A DNA stretch of 64,000 bases from Muribaculaceae bacterium (GCA_029058745.1 JAIDXM010000022.1:1-64000); one strand, 5' to 3'; counted from the stretch's first letter, positions 37,311-47,495 are shown. The notes: generated from the letters alone by a model not told the origin. Made by a program: numbers and translations.

Positions 37311-40121
37311 TCAGTTTCCGTAGGGTTTTTGGAAATCAATCACCGCCGAATCCCTCCAGTAGAAACTCTCGGGAGAATCGGGGGTGGAGGGTGAATAACC
37401 GGAGAAATTCACCACATGTCCCCATAGTTCCGGCACCTGCGTCCTGATTCCCTCCAGCACACACTTGGCCACCTGGGATGCCCCGAAGGTATTGAAGTGG
37501 GTGTTGTCGGCAAGGGCCTTCTCCTGGCCGGGATATGTCCCGGCGGGATAGTGCACGAATGCCTTCTTCGACCCTTCCACGCCCATGGCTCCGTAGAGTG
37601 TGCGTGTCATCGCGTCAAGGTCAATGAGGGGCACATTCTCGCGGCGGGCCACTTCCTTCATGGCGGCGGGATAGTCGCCGTGGGTGTCGCGCAGGGTGCC
37701 GTCTTTCTCGAAATGACGGCGGGCCGTAGGTGTGAGCAACACCGGGTTGAGTCCGGCGGCGCGGGCACGGTCAATCATTGTCTTCAGGTTGTGGGTATAG
37801 TTATACCATGCTCCCGAACCCGGGGCCTTGTCTTTCTCGTCGTTGTGGCCGAACTCTATGAACACCCAGTCACCGGGCTTCGCCATCGACATCACCTTGT
37901 CGAATCTCTTCGTGGCCAGGAATGAGGAGGTGCGTTCTCCGCTCTCGGCATTGTTGGCCACGGAGATTGTCTCGTCGAAATATGCCGGGATAATCTGTCC
38001 CCAGCTTGCCCAGGGCTCGCCGGTCTGGTCCACCACCGTGCTGTCGCCGCAGAAGAAGAGTGTGGTGACACTGTCGTTCTCCTCCACCGGAACGATGGTG
38101 ACGCTTTCCACTGCCGGAGCCTCTCCGGTGAATTCAAACGTCAGCTTGTCATCCCAGGTAGGGGTACCCACCTCGCGGGGATTGATTCTCACGGAGTCCT
38201 TGAGGTTGATGCCCCGGCTGCGCTTGTTGACAATGAAGGAACGCTCTTCGAACTTCCCTTTCTTCGTGTCAACGCGGTCGAGCATGAGACGGCGGCTCTC
38301 CGCCCTCACCACTGTAGAGCCTTTACGCTTCTTGTCGCCGAACCTGACAGTAACCTTATAGTTGCCGTCGGGCACCCTAACGGAGAAGAAATAAGGTTTG
38401 GAGCCGTCCTTCGAGGGCGCGGTCTTGTAGTCGTAGCCATAACCGTCAAACTCATTGTAGGCCGGCACAGTCGCGTCGAGCTTGTAGCTGTATTCCACAG
38501 GCTTAAGATAATCCTTGAGCTTGCAGTCGGTGCCCCGGAGTCCCTCGGCGATGCTTGCCGCGTTGAGACGCGCACCCTTCAGTGAAGTGTGGGTATGGTC
38601 GTTCTTATAATATTCGGGAGTCTTCTCAGGGCCGATGGCCTGGAATTTCTTCCCGGAGATGGCGTTGAGGTCGATATAGTAGGCCCCGGCCTGCTGCGCG
38701 GCCTGGCGAGCCCAGAGTCCGTAGCTGTTGGCGTTGCTCTCTATCTTCCCCTTCTCCCATTTGTTGCGGGGAGTGTGGCTGAGCACGATTGGAATGGCCC
38801 CTTTCTCCTTGCAGTCCATGATGAACTTGCGGATATACCATCCGTAGGTGTAGATTACCTGGTTCTTCCCTGTGGCCTCCATCTTGAACACCTTGCTTTC
38901 CGGGCCGGCCCCGTGGAGCTCGCCGCGTGCCTTCCCGGTGTTGATGTCGCCTCCGTCGTTGTGGCCGAACTGCATGATTACGTAGTCGCCGGGCTGGAGC
39001 GCGTTATATACCTTGTCCCAACGCCCTTCGTCGAGGAATGTGCGTGCGCTTCTTCCGGCCATGGCATGATTCTCCACGGAGATGCTGTCGAGATTGAAGA
39101 GTTCGGCAATCACGCTGCCCCATCCCCACATGCTGTCGCCGTTGTCCTTGTTCTTGACGGTGCTGTCGCCGATTGTGAAGAGCACTGGCTGTCCCGGCTT
39201 ACGCGATGAACCGGTCTCGGTATCCACCGGGGCGGGGAGGAGATAGTCTTTCAGCTCCACACCCTCAAGGCCGCGCAGTCCCTCCACAGCCGATTCCGCG
39301 TTGACACGGGCGCCAAATGCAGAAGTGTGTATGCGGTCGATATAGAACATCGTCTTGACTTTCTCTTTGCCGAATTTCTCAAACTTGGTGGCGGTGATGT
39401 CGTTCAGGTCAACAAACGGCACGTTCTCGGCCTCTGCCACCTGCTTTGCCCAAAGTCCGAAAGTCTTGTTGACGCGGGTCACTATGGTGCTGTCCTTATC
39501 CACCCAAGCGTTTCTCGGAGTCAGGGAGAAGAGGATTGGCTTGCCGCCACGGGCTTTCACCTCGCGCACGTAACGGCGCATGTATTCCCCGTAGGTATAT
39601 ACGGTGTCGGGTTTTCCGGTCTCCTTGATGGTTACGGCCAGGGTCTCCTTGCCGATTCCGGGTATAGAGGCGCGTGCGCGTCCGCTGTCGTATGGGCCGT
39701 TGTCGTTGTGGCCAAGCTCGATTATCACCCAGTCGCCGGGACGGATACCCTCGAGGACATCCTTCCAGAGCACGTTGTAGAACGTGCGGCTGCTCATCCC
39801 TCCGAGGGCATGGTTCTCAACCGTGATTTTATCCTGGTCAAAGTATTCGGGCATGAAGTACCCCCACCCCCATTGACCGTTGTCGCCGTTGCCGAGAGTG
39901 CCGGTTCTCATCGTGGAATTACCCACAAGGAAAAGCACAGGGTTGTTACCCTTACGTGTGGAACCCGAAATCGGGCGCACGGTACGTGCCTTGTTGAGGC
40001 TGTCAAGCGTATTGTCAATCACGCCGTTGACATCCTCCATCGGAGAAGCGATTTTCTCCTGGCTCCACGCCGCCGGCATTGAGATGGCCATGGAAGCCAA
40101 TAGTATGGAGATTTTTTTCAT
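37311..40121 (-). CDS. Triple SGNH/GDSL (CE12 rhamnogalacturonan-acetylesterase-like) protein
   Basis: Three block I motifs (FLVGNSTM, FTIGDSTV, FFCGDSTV), three GHND motifs, three D-x(1-3)-H motifs. Confidence 0.88.
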   Translation of the reverse strand: MKKISILLASMAISMPAAWSQEKIASPMEDVNGVIDNTLDSLNKARTVRPISGSTRKGNNPVLFLVGNSTMRTGTLGNGDNGQWGWGYFMPEYFDQDKITVENHALGGMSSRTFYNVLWKDVLEGIRPGDWVIIELGHNDNGPYDSGRARASIPGIGKETLAVTIKETGKPDTVYTYGEYMRRYVREVKARGGKPILFSLTPRNAWVDKDSTIVTRVNKTFGLWAKQVAEAENVPFVDLNDITATKFEKFGKEKVKTMFYIDRIHTSAFGARVNAESAVEGLRGLEGVELKDYLLPAPVDTETGSSRKPGQPVLFTIGDSTVKNKDNGDSMWGWGSVIAELFNLDSISVENHAMAGRSARTFLDEGRWDKVYNALQPGDYVIMQFGHNDGGDINTGKARGELHGAGPESKVFKMEATGKNQVIYTYGWYIRKFIMDCKEKGAIPIVLSHTPRNKWEKGKIESNANSYGLWARQAAQQAGAYYIDLNAISGKKFQAIGPEKTPEYYKNDHTHTSLKGARLNAASIAEGLRGTDCKLKDYLKPVEYSYKLDATVPAYNEFDGYGYDYKTAPSKDGSKPYFFSVRVPDGNYKVTVRFGDKKRKGSTVVRAESRRLMLDRVDTKKGKFEERSFIVNKRSRGINLKDSVRINPREVGTPTWDDKLTFEFTGEAPAVESVTIVPVEENDSVTTLFFCGDSTVVDQTGEPWASWGQIIPAYFDETISVANNAESGERTSSFLATKRFDKVMSMAKPGDWVFIEFGHNDEKDKAPGSGAWYNYTHNLKTMIDRARAAGLNPVLLTPTARRHFEKDGTLRDTHGDYPAAMKEVARRENVPLIDLDAMTRTLYGAMGVEGSKKAFVHYPAGTYPGQEKALADNTHFNTFGASQVAKCVLEGIRTQVPELWGHVVNFSGYSPSTPDSPESFYWRDSAVIDFQKPYGN

Positions 40122-40160
40122 TAGTTGTTAGTTGTTAGTTAGTTGTTAGCCGTTAGTTGG
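40120..40160. repeat. Third heptamer-type array (minus-strand AACTAAC)
   Basis: ttagttgttagttgttagttagttgttagccgttagttgg, immediately upstream of the CE12-like start codon. Confidence 0.7.
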
Positions 40161-40164
40161 ATAT

Positions 40165-40185
40165 AGGGACATGCCTTTGGCATGT
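40165..40185 (+). repeat. REP-like palindrome copy B
   Basis: taGGGACATGCC TTT GGCATGTTG. Confidence 0.7.
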
Positions 40186-40244
40186 TGAATCGCATTCTGT
40201 AGAATCGCTCAGATTTCCTACGTGCTTTCTATAAATGCTCTCCT

Positions 40245-40267
40245 GTAGGGACATGCCTTTGGCATGT
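40245..40267 (+). repeat. REP-like palindrome copy C, with GTAG
   Basis: GTAGGG ACATGCC TTT GGCATGT. Confidence 0.75.
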
Positions 40268-40355
40268 TGAATCGGGCCTACTGTGGGATTTCCTATATGC
40301 TCTTCAATCTGTATTCAAGCAGAAGAAGACTGTAATCATTCGGCAACCCACTCCT

Positions 40356-40378
40356 ACATGCCAAAGGCATGTCCCTAC
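40356..40378 (-). repeat. REP-like palindrome copy D, inverted, with GTAG
   Basis: Minus strand GTAGGG ACATGCC TTT GGCATGT. Confidence 0.75.
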
Positions 40379-40465
40379 ATTTATAGTCTGTAAACGCTTT
40401 CGTGATTCATCATGTCATGGCATCGGTTCTATCCTGACGCGCCACTGATGACCAATCCAAAAACC

Positions 40466-42361
40466 TTATTTAATCACTGTACCACGGAACTTGGTACCCT
40501 TCTTGAGGTCGGGACCGAAATAGAACCCGGCCTCGGCAGGCTGGTTGTAACCGATATTCTCATTGGCTACGCTCGTGCGATAGACGGGATCCTCCATGAA
40601 TGTGTGGAACCTGTAGTCTGTCGGGGCAGTAGTCACATAAATACGGAGATTGTTGCTGTCGTTGGTGCGCATCAGAACTTCCTCGCGCCAGTCGCCCAGG
40701 ATGTCGGCATGCAGACAGGGATTGGCTTTTGTGCCGTTGTTCCACATCGTGCCCTCGAATTCGGCGATTACGTCGCAGCCGCCGGTCTCGGGATTATACT
40801 TGAACACCTTGTTCTTGTCGAGAAGTTCACGGAGAAGGTCGCCGTCCCACCACACGGCCATGTTGACAGGCACTCCGGCGGCAACCTCGCTCTTGAATTC
40901 CATCTTCGGGGAAATCAGATTACCCTTGAAGTCCCTTACGCCTCCGGAATTGGGCGACCATACCTCCACACCCTCATGATTGGGATCGATGTCGGCGGCC
41001 ATGCAGCGGCCTATGTCCTTGTTGCTCTTGAACTGGAAGAGAACCTCTCCTGTGGCGGCGTCGCGCATTGAGGAACCGTCAATCTTATTCTCATGGCAGC
41101 ACCACACATAATATTTCTCATTGTTGACATCGGAGATGAGATGTATGGCGTCGCCATGATACATCCCGGTAGAGTAGAGACCCTTTCCGTCATGGTCAAC
41201 GGTCATCTGCCCGTAGATAATCTCGTCGCATCCGTCGCCATCGACATCGGCCACGCGCAGGTTATGGTTCCCCTGTCCGGCATATTTCCCATTGCCGGGG
41301 TCATTGCTGTCGAACACCCAACGCACCTTCAGGTCTTTGCCGTCCCAGTCGTAGGCGGCGAGCACGCTGCGGGTGTAGTAGCCACGACACATCACCGCAG
41401 AAGGTTTCACCCCGTCGAGATATGCGACGGCAGCCAAGAAGCGATCGGAACGGTTGGCATAGCTGTCGCCCCAATCCTTGAGTTCCCCTCGCGGAGGGAT
41501 ATAGTCGGCAGTGGCCATCGCGGCTCCTGTCTTGCCATTGAAGACGGTGACATACTCCGGCCCGGAAACCACACGACCCTTCATGTTGCGGAAGTCGGCA
41601 CGACGGTCGCCGATTATCTTCCCGGTGCCGTCCTGAGTGCCGTCGGCGGTCTTGCAAATCAGCTCCGCGCATCCGTCGCCGTCGAAGTCAGCCACGAGGA
41701 ACTGTGTGTAGTGCGCCCCGGAACGGATGTTCTCACCGAGGTCTATTCTCCACAGGCGTGTGCCGTCGAGCTTGTAGCAATCGATAAGAGTGGGTCCGGT
41801 GAATCCGTCATGAGCGTTGTCGTGAGAGTTCGTGGGATCCCATTTCAGGAATATCTCATACTGGCCGTCGCCATCCACGTCTCCCACCGACGCGTCGTTG
41901 GCCGTATAGAAATACTCCTTGCCGAACGGGTCAACACCGAGAGCCGGCTTGTCGAGAGGGATATTGACATATCCGAGAGGCGCGTTCTCCGGGAGTGTGA
42001 ACTCGCCCGACGATTTCCCCTTGGATGCCTTCACCTCATATTTCGCGGCCTTGGAGCCCTTATAATTGTCTTTGAAGAAAGTGACGTCCTTGATTGGTGA
42101 CTTGTTGACCTTCTTGCCATCACGATAAACGTCGAACGTCTGGTTTTCCGGATCGGATGAGAGGTAGCGCCACGACACCATCACTGTCTCCGGATTCTCT
42201 CTGAGAGCCACAACTCCCCTGTCGAGTTTCTCCATCTGAATCTTGGAGAAATCATACTTACCCTGCGAATACACGGGCGCTGACGCGAGGGCCATCATCG
42301 ACACCGCCGCGCAGAGTCCGCGCACGGAGAAAAGCCCCTTTATCACTCTTGAATCTGTCAT
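40466..42361 (-). CDS. PL11-family rhamnogalacturonan lyase
   Basis: MEKLDRGVVALRENPETVMVSWRYLSSDP; DASVGDVDGDGQYEIFLKWDPTNSHDN; VADFDGDGCAELICKTADGTQDGTG. Confidence 0.95.
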   Translation of the reverse strand: MTDSRVIKGLFSVRGLCAAVSMMALASAPVYSQGKYDFSKIQMEKLDRGVVALRENPETVMVSWRYLSSDPENQTFDVYRDGKKVNKSPIKDVTFFKDNYKGSKAAKYEVKASKGKSSGEFTLPENAPLGYVNIPLDKPALGVDPFGKEYFYTANDASVGDVDGDGQYEIFLKWDPTNSHDNAHDGFTGPTLIDCYKLDGTRLWRIDLGENIRSGAHYTQFLVADFDGDGCAELICKTADGTQDGTGKIIGDRRADFRNMKGRVVSGPEYVTVFNGKTGAAMATADYIPPRGELKDWGDSYANRSDRFLAAVAYLDGVKPSAVMCRGYYTRSVLAAYDWDGKDLKVRWVFDSNDPGNGKYAGQGNHNLRVADVDGDGCDEIIYGQMTVDHDGKGLYSTGMYHGDAIHLISDVNNEKYYVWCCHENKIDGSSMRDAATGEVLFQFKSNKDIGRCMAADIDPNHEGVEVWSPNSGGVRDFKGNLISPKMEFKSEVAAGVPVNMAVWWDGDLLRELLDKNKVFKYNPETGGCDVIAEFEGTMWNNGTKANPCLHADILGDWREEVLMRTNDSNNLRIYVTTAPTDYRFHTFMEDPVYRTSVANENIGYNQPAEAGFYFGPDLKKGTKFRGTVIK

Positions 42362-42455
42362 CTTATGTATAAGGTTGGTTTGATTTTCGGTTTTGTGAGT
42401 TTTATGGAATCGGCATGTCGGAATCTCACATGCCGCGTTGATTTCGTTCCGAACG

Positions 42456-42488
42456 CAAAATTATAAAAAACTCTCCTTTTATTCCAAA
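42456..42488 (-). promoter_or_regulatory. Promoter candidate for PL11
   Basis: Minus strand TTTG - 21 nt - TAATTTTG. Confidence 0.6.
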
Positions 42489-42647
42489 GATTTTCATTCA
42501 TAAATAATTGAACATATGTCAAATTTCTTCATTTTTCTGTCATGGTATCTGATATGCAATATCTCTCCATACTTTTTGACAGATTTGGCAGGAGAATGAC
42601 TGATTTCTCCACGTCCTGGCATCATGCGACGACATGCCTGAATGAAA

Positions 42648-42679
42648 GGGGCGGCATCCCACATGTGGAATGCCGCCCC
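42648..42679 (-). terminator. Strong GC-rich hairpin after the PL11/PATR gene
   Basis: GGGGCGGCATCCCACATGTGGAATGCCGCCCC. Confidence 0.65.
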
Positions 42680-42701
42680 AAGCATGACATATTGCGTAAC
42701 G

Positions 42702-45700
42702 TCAGAATTGAATCTTCATAGTCTCCGACTGTTTTCCTGTCTCAAGCGTGATGACATAGATTCCCTGACGGAGATTTAGTTCGCGGCGTGCCGCCTCTGA
42801 CACATCGGATTTGGTGGACTCGAATGTGCCAAGCAATACACCCGTGATGTCAAACACCTTGCATGTCACCACAGCGGAATCCTCAATCATGCCCACTCCT
42901 GAAGACGCCGCCACTCTGAGCACGCCGGAGGCGTCCTGGAGTCCGGTGATGTCCCATTCAAGACCCTCCGGGAGTTCGGGGAGCTCGAAGGTTGGCTCGC
43001 CCTTGAAGTTTTCGGTAATCCAGAGACGGAACTCATCTCCCACTGCAGGGACATAATCGGGATTCATCTCAATCGCCACCGTACCGTTCAAGGAAAGGGT
43101 GCCCTTGACACTTATATAGGAGCAGTCATTGCTCTTTCCGGCCACTCGGAGATACAGGCTCAACGTGGCGCCCTGGTTGACGGTCACATTCCCGGTAGAG
43201 AAAACTGGTCCGTAACGATATGGATTGCTGTCTGAATACGAACCGGGTTCGAGCACACCGCCACTTGAAACCGTTATGTCAGCGACAGAGCCGCGACCGC
43301 GAAGTTTTCCGTTCCCGCCAATGGTGAGCGGTCTGTCAAGGAAGACAGTGTTATACGGAGTCTTTGAGGCCATCAGGCTGAGAGTCCCGTCGTTTACGGT
43401 GAATGTGGATATCCCGCTCATAAGCTTCGTCAGCCTCATGTCGCATTTACCCGTCTTCACCACCTTGGGATTCCCGGAGAAAGTTCCGGTAAAGCCTACT
43501 GTCGTGTCATCGTTGCCTATAGTCAGGGTTCCGGTGCCGTTGTATGCTCCCGATCCCTTGAGGTTGGCAACCTTCATATCGTATGTCTGAGCGTTGAAGG
43601 TTGCGCCCGAAGCGATATTGAGGGTAGCGTATGGCATCCCATACGTGTTGTCCCACTTGAAATCCGGGTCATAGCTGCTTCCGCGTTTGAAATGGGCCGC
43701 GATAAGCTCTCCTTTGAAATCCGACCAGTTCCCTTTGAGGTCACATCTTGGACCTGCCGCATATACGCTCAACGTCCCTTCTCCTGTCAGTTTTCCGGTA
43801 TATGTGCATCGTGTGTCAAGATAAAGCGACCCGCTGTTGCCGGCGCCGACATAATAATTTGTGGCGTTGTTGCTGTAGGTATAAATATCCGCTGGATCGT
43901 AAAGGGAACCCTTCACGAATTCCACCGTATTCGCGATTGAAATTGCCGATGAAGATGTCTCCGAAGCATTCACCACACCATCCTCAATCACAAGACGGGT
44001 CATTGTATTGCCTGCGGCAAGATTGAGTGTACCTTTGCCTCGTTTGTAAAGGAACTGGCCGATGTCGGCTGTCTGTATGGCTGACGTGGTGGTAAGTTCA
44101 ACGCCATCCGGCACTTCAAGCGCGGAATTTCCCATTCTCATGGTGATGCGCTGTCCGAGTGTGCCTGAGGTGTTCACTGCCAATGTCGCGTCACGGCCAA
44201 GATAGATGCGTGAGTTTATGTCAGAGAGCGCGCCTACATCCGTGCCTATATTATTGGCAAACACTCCGGCCACAAGCTTGCCGCCGTTGATGTATGTTCC
44301 ACCCGTGTAGCTGTTGATGTTGTTGACAGTAAGCGTTCCTGTCCCTTCTTTCACAAGAGACCCGGCACCCACAATCTGTCCGTCGCCGGAGAGTGTATAG
44401 TCTTTCTCGTTGTTGCTGAAAGTCACACTTGCCGGTTTGAGGCGTCCGGAAATGACCACATCCGTATTCTCCGCAGAGTCGTCGAATGTCACGGCGTCAC
44501 CGGGCACAAAAACATCAGCCTCCCCTGTCTCTGTGTCTTTGAATGTCAGTGAGTGGTCGAGGTCCCACAGTGCTGTCTCGCCGCCGGCCCAGGTCTTCAC
44601 TCCTGCGTCATATGCCGAAAGCTCCACATAAAGCTTGCCGTCCTCATAGAGGAGAGACTTCTTCATGTCGTCGATTCCGAGAATCACCAGGTCAGACAGA
44701 TTGCCGTCAATCTCCCCTACCTCACCAATCAGGTATTTTCCCATAGGCACTGTCTCGCTCCCTTCTGCAGGATGGTCGGTGAACCTGATGATGGGCTGGA
44801 GATATTCCGGGCCGTTGGTCCAGTCTTTTGTCTCTATGGTGAGCTTGGACGCATTCACCTTGTCGATTGTCTCATCTGCGAAAATGTCGAGTTCCACGAT
44901 GGCCCCGAATCCGAGAGTAAGGTCACCTACGGTGACAGTCCCCGCCTTGGTGTCGTCGCCAAGTCTGAGCACAGACGCATACTCCATGTCGAGACCTTTC
45001 GGAAGGTTGAGCGACGATGTCTCGAGCACGCCGAAACGGTTCAGCCATACCGGACTGTTGGTGAGTTCGCCGTCCAGGGCGACTGTACCTGCCCATACGT
45101 CGGTATTTCCGCTGTAAGTGTGTGTCCCGGCGGGCATCACAAGCTTGCCGTCACCCTGCTTTATGAGTTTCATATCTCCGGTGAAGAGTCCGGAAGAAAT
45201 GGTATGGGTGAAAGTCTGCTTCGTGATGTTGCTATTGGAGTTGTGACCCTCAATCCATATGGGGGCATTGACAGTCAGCACGGATGGAGAGACTCCGTCG
45301 GCGGCGGATATTGTCATGTCGCCTGTCTCGCACACAATCACATGCTTACCGTTGAGGGAAGCGTCGATGGTGCCGTTGTTGGCCACCTCAGTGCGTCCGG
45401 TCATCGTGAGAGGAGCCGGAGGAACGGTGATGTCCTCAAACTGGCTGAGCGCGAAGCTCACGTGGGGCGGCTGGTTGTAGCCGCACATCTGCCACACCAT
45501 CGCGTTGCGGTACTGATGGTCATACCATAGTGAATAGATGCGGTACTCTGTCGGGATATCGGTGGAATAGATGCGGATGTTGTTGTCGGCGTCGCGCATA
45601 ATATACTCCTCGCGCCAGTCGCCGAGGATATCACCCTGGAAGCATGGTGTTCCCTTCGTGTCGTTGTTGGTCTTGCTTCCTTCAAGGAGGGCGATCCTTC

Positions 45701-47285
45701 CCTCTCTCGGCTTATATATCGCGCCTGCGGTATTCTTTCCGTTGTCATAGTCAAACGACTCGTCGCAGAGGTCGCCATCCCAGAACACCCTGAAATTCTG
45801 TGTGATTGATACTGATGATTTGCTGTCGCCGACAACTGATTTATGGGATGCCCCGCCGATCAGATTGTCATCGTGGGCTGACACTCCCTCTGAACCCGGA
45901 TATTCATCTATGAAGTTACCCATGTTGGCACGACCGTCGTCACTTCCGCTTACTGTGCGGTAATATATTTTCGATGTCGTCGCGTCACGGTAGTTGTTGT
46001 TGGGAAGATCCTCGTTGCAGGCAAAAATCTCCTGACCCCAGGTGTAAGGGTCGAAGTCTCCGCAATGCTGCGCGTCGCCATGTCCGAGTCCTGTGGTGGA
46101 GAGGCCGAACCCATTGTCGTCAATCACCATTGAACCATAGACAATCTCGTCACGTCCATCCCAATCGACATCCGCAATTCCCATGTTGTGGTACCCTTGT
46201 CCATACCATGCGCCACCTATGTCGTTCCATCTCCAACGTTCCACAAGCTTATGGCTCGCAGGGTCTATATCATAGGTAATGAATTTGTGTTTCGTATAGA
46301 TTCCTCGTCCGAGGAAAAGACTCGGCTTGCGCCCGTCAAGATAGGGAGCGGCGAAGAAATACTTGCTGCTACGGTGGCCATAGCCGTCGCCCCATTCATT
46401 GTTCACGAGAGCATCGTAGGCGCTTCCGCTCAGAATCCCGTTGGGATTGTTGGCTTCCTCCACTCTCACAAGCGGGAAGTCTATACATTCATACGGTTCA
46501 CAGGTAAGACCGTCGGCATATACGAGATATTCCTTCCCCCAGTGCATGAACCATTGGCCGTCGGGCCAAGTGTTGCCACGATAGTTGATGGACGCGTCGC
46601 CTACGGTGTAGGTGGTGCCGTCGGCCTTGTGTATCACAGTGCCGTCGGCTGCGCGGAACACAACCTCGGCCCTTCCGTCGCCATCCCAGTCATAAGCGAT
46701 GATATTGATTTCGTTGTTCTGGAAATCACCCATGTTCGGACCGAAATTAATCCACCATTTCACCGTGCCATCCATCTCCAGACACTCCACCACTGTGAAT
46801 ATTCCGTCATCGCCATTGTGGAAGTCAGTGCTTGTATTGTCATACTTCATGATGATTTCAAGCTCGCCATCGCCATCCACGTCCGCCACAGTAGCATCAT
46901 TTGGCACAAGGGCGGTCTTGATTTCTGCCGGGTGTTTCGGGGTGATGATAGTGTAGTTCTTCTCCCACACCTTCACAGGGTCGCAGGCGGCTGACTCCAC
47001 ACCATCCACCACGGCCCTCACCGTATATGTAGCGTCGAGTGAGCCGGACGGGTCTGTGAAATTGGATACTTTCAGCGGTGTGCTGTTTAGTTTTGTGGAG
47101 CCACGGTATATGTTATACTCCGTGCCCTCCCACTCTTCGGCTGTGATACGCCACGAGCAATAAACGCCGCCATCGGTCTTCATGGCCACCAGTCCGCGGC
47201 CAAGCACGTCGGTGACACGCTGAGCCATAATCCCCGGTGCGATAGCCATTGAAGCCGCCATGGCGAGCAGAATCTTTCTTCTCAT
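42702..47285 (-). CDS. PL11-type lyase fused to autotransporter-type (PATR-like) beta-helix repeats and a T9SS-like C-terminal domain
   Basis: N-terminal DVLGRGLVAMKTDGGVYCSWRITAEEW, DATVADVDGDGELEIIMKYD; repeats GTGTLTVNNINSYTGGTYINGGKLVAG; tail CKVFDITGVLLGTFES...LRQGIYVITLETGKQSETMKIQF. Confidence 0.88.
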   Translation of the reverse strand: MRRKILLAMAASMAIAPGIMAQRVTDVLGRGLVAMKTDGGVYCSWRITAEEWEGTEYNIYRGSTKLNSTPLKVSNFTDPSGSLDATYTVRAVVDGVESAACDPVKVWEKNYTIITPKHPAEIKTALVPNDATVADVDGDGELEIIMKYDNTSTDFHNGDDGIFTVVECLEMDGTVKWWINFGPNMGDFQNNEINIIAYDWDGDGRAEVVFRAADGTVIHKADGTTYTVGDASINYRGNTWPDGQWFMHWGKEYLVYADGLTCEPYECIDFPLVRVEEANNPNGILSGSAYDALVNNEWGDGYGHRSSKYFFAAPYLDGRKPSLFLGRGIYTKHKFITYDIDPASHKLVERWRWNDIGGAWYGQGYHNMGIADVDWDGRDEIVYGSMVIDDNGFGLSTTGLGHGDAQHCGDFDPYTWGQEIFACNEDLPNNNYRDATTSKIYYRTVSGSDDGRANMGNFIDEYPGSEGVSAHDDNLIGGASHKSVVGDSKSSVSITQNFRVFWDGDLCDESFDYDNGKNTAGAIYKPREGRIALLEGSKTNNDTKGTPCFQGDILGDWREEYIMRDADNNIRIYSTDIPTEYRIYSLWYDHQYRNAMVWQMCGYNQPPHVSFALSQFEDITVPPAPLTMTGRTEVANNGTIDASLNGKHVIVCETGDMTISAADGVSPSVLTVNAPIWIEGHNSNSNITKQTFTHTISSGLFTGDMKLIKQGDGKLVMPAGTHTYSGNTDVWAGTVALDGELTNSPVWLNRFGVLETSSLNLPKGLDMEYASVLRLGDDTKAGTVTVGDLTLGFGAIVELDIFADETIDKVNASKLTIETKDWTNGPEYLQPIIRFTDHPAEGSETVPMGKYLIGEVGEIDGNLSDLVILGIDDMKKSLLYEDGKLYVELSAYDAGVKTWAGGETALWDLDHSLTFKDTETGEADVFVPGDAVTFDDSAENTDVVISGRLKPASVTFSNNEKDYTLSGDGQIVGAGSLVKEGTGTLTVNNINSYTGGTYINGGKLVAGVFANNIGTDVGALSDINSRIYLGRDATLAVNTSGTLGQRITMRMGNSALEVPDGVELTTTSAIQTADIGQFLYKRGKGTLNLAAGNTMTRLVIEDGVVNASETSSSAISIANTVEFVKGSLYDPADIYTYSNNATNYYVGAGNSGSLYLDTRCTYTGKLTGEGTLSVYAAGPRCDLKGNWSDFKGELIAAHFKRGSSYDPDFKWDNTYGMPYATLNIASGATFNAQTYDMKVANLKGSGAYNGTGTLTIGNDDTTVGFTGTFSGNPKVVKTGKCDMRLTKLMSGISTFTVNDGTLSLMASKTPYNTVFLDRPLTIGGNGKLRGRGSVADITVSSGGVLEPGSYSDSNPYRYGPVFSTGNVTVNQGATLSLYLRVAGKSNDCSYISVKGTLSLNGTVAIEMNPDYVPAVGDEFRLWITENFKGEPTFELPELPEGLEWDITGLQDASGVLRVAASSGVGMIEDSAVVTCKVFDITGVLLGTFESTKSDVSEAARRELNLRQGIYVITLETGKQSETMKIQF

Positions 47286-47378
47286 AATGTAAGATTGCTA
47301 TAGAAAAAATAAATAATTGTCAATAATAGTTATAGAAAACCCTCAATCGGTTTGTGTATCCGTTATTTATGTATCCCA

Positions 47379-47401
47379 ACATGCCGGAGGCACGTCTCTA
47401 C
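47379..47401 (-). repeat. REP-like palindrome copy E, with GTAG
   Basis: Minus strand GTAGAG ACGTGCC TCC GGCATGTTG. Confidence 0.65.
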
Positions 47402-47495
47402 ACACCGGAACGCACAAATACTTTCTGTTTTATCTATAAAATAACCTGTTAGGACGCACGAAAAGTTCAAATTGCGTATTAGAAAGGCTTATCCG

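Noticed and set aside
41093-42100. 335-aa plus-strand ORF
   Set aside because: Antisense to PL11; no signal peptide or known domain.
42411-42435. CGGCATGT-9-ACATGCCG hairpin as another REP copy
   Set aside because: Arm order is reversed (GGCATG first) and the loop is 9 nt; does not fit the 7-3-7 family.
42648-42679. GC-rich palindrome as REP-like element
   Set aside because: Long stem right after a stop codon; better explained as a terminator.
42702-47285. Type V autotransporter
   Set aside because: No C-terminal beta-barrel; tail looks like a sorting domain instead.
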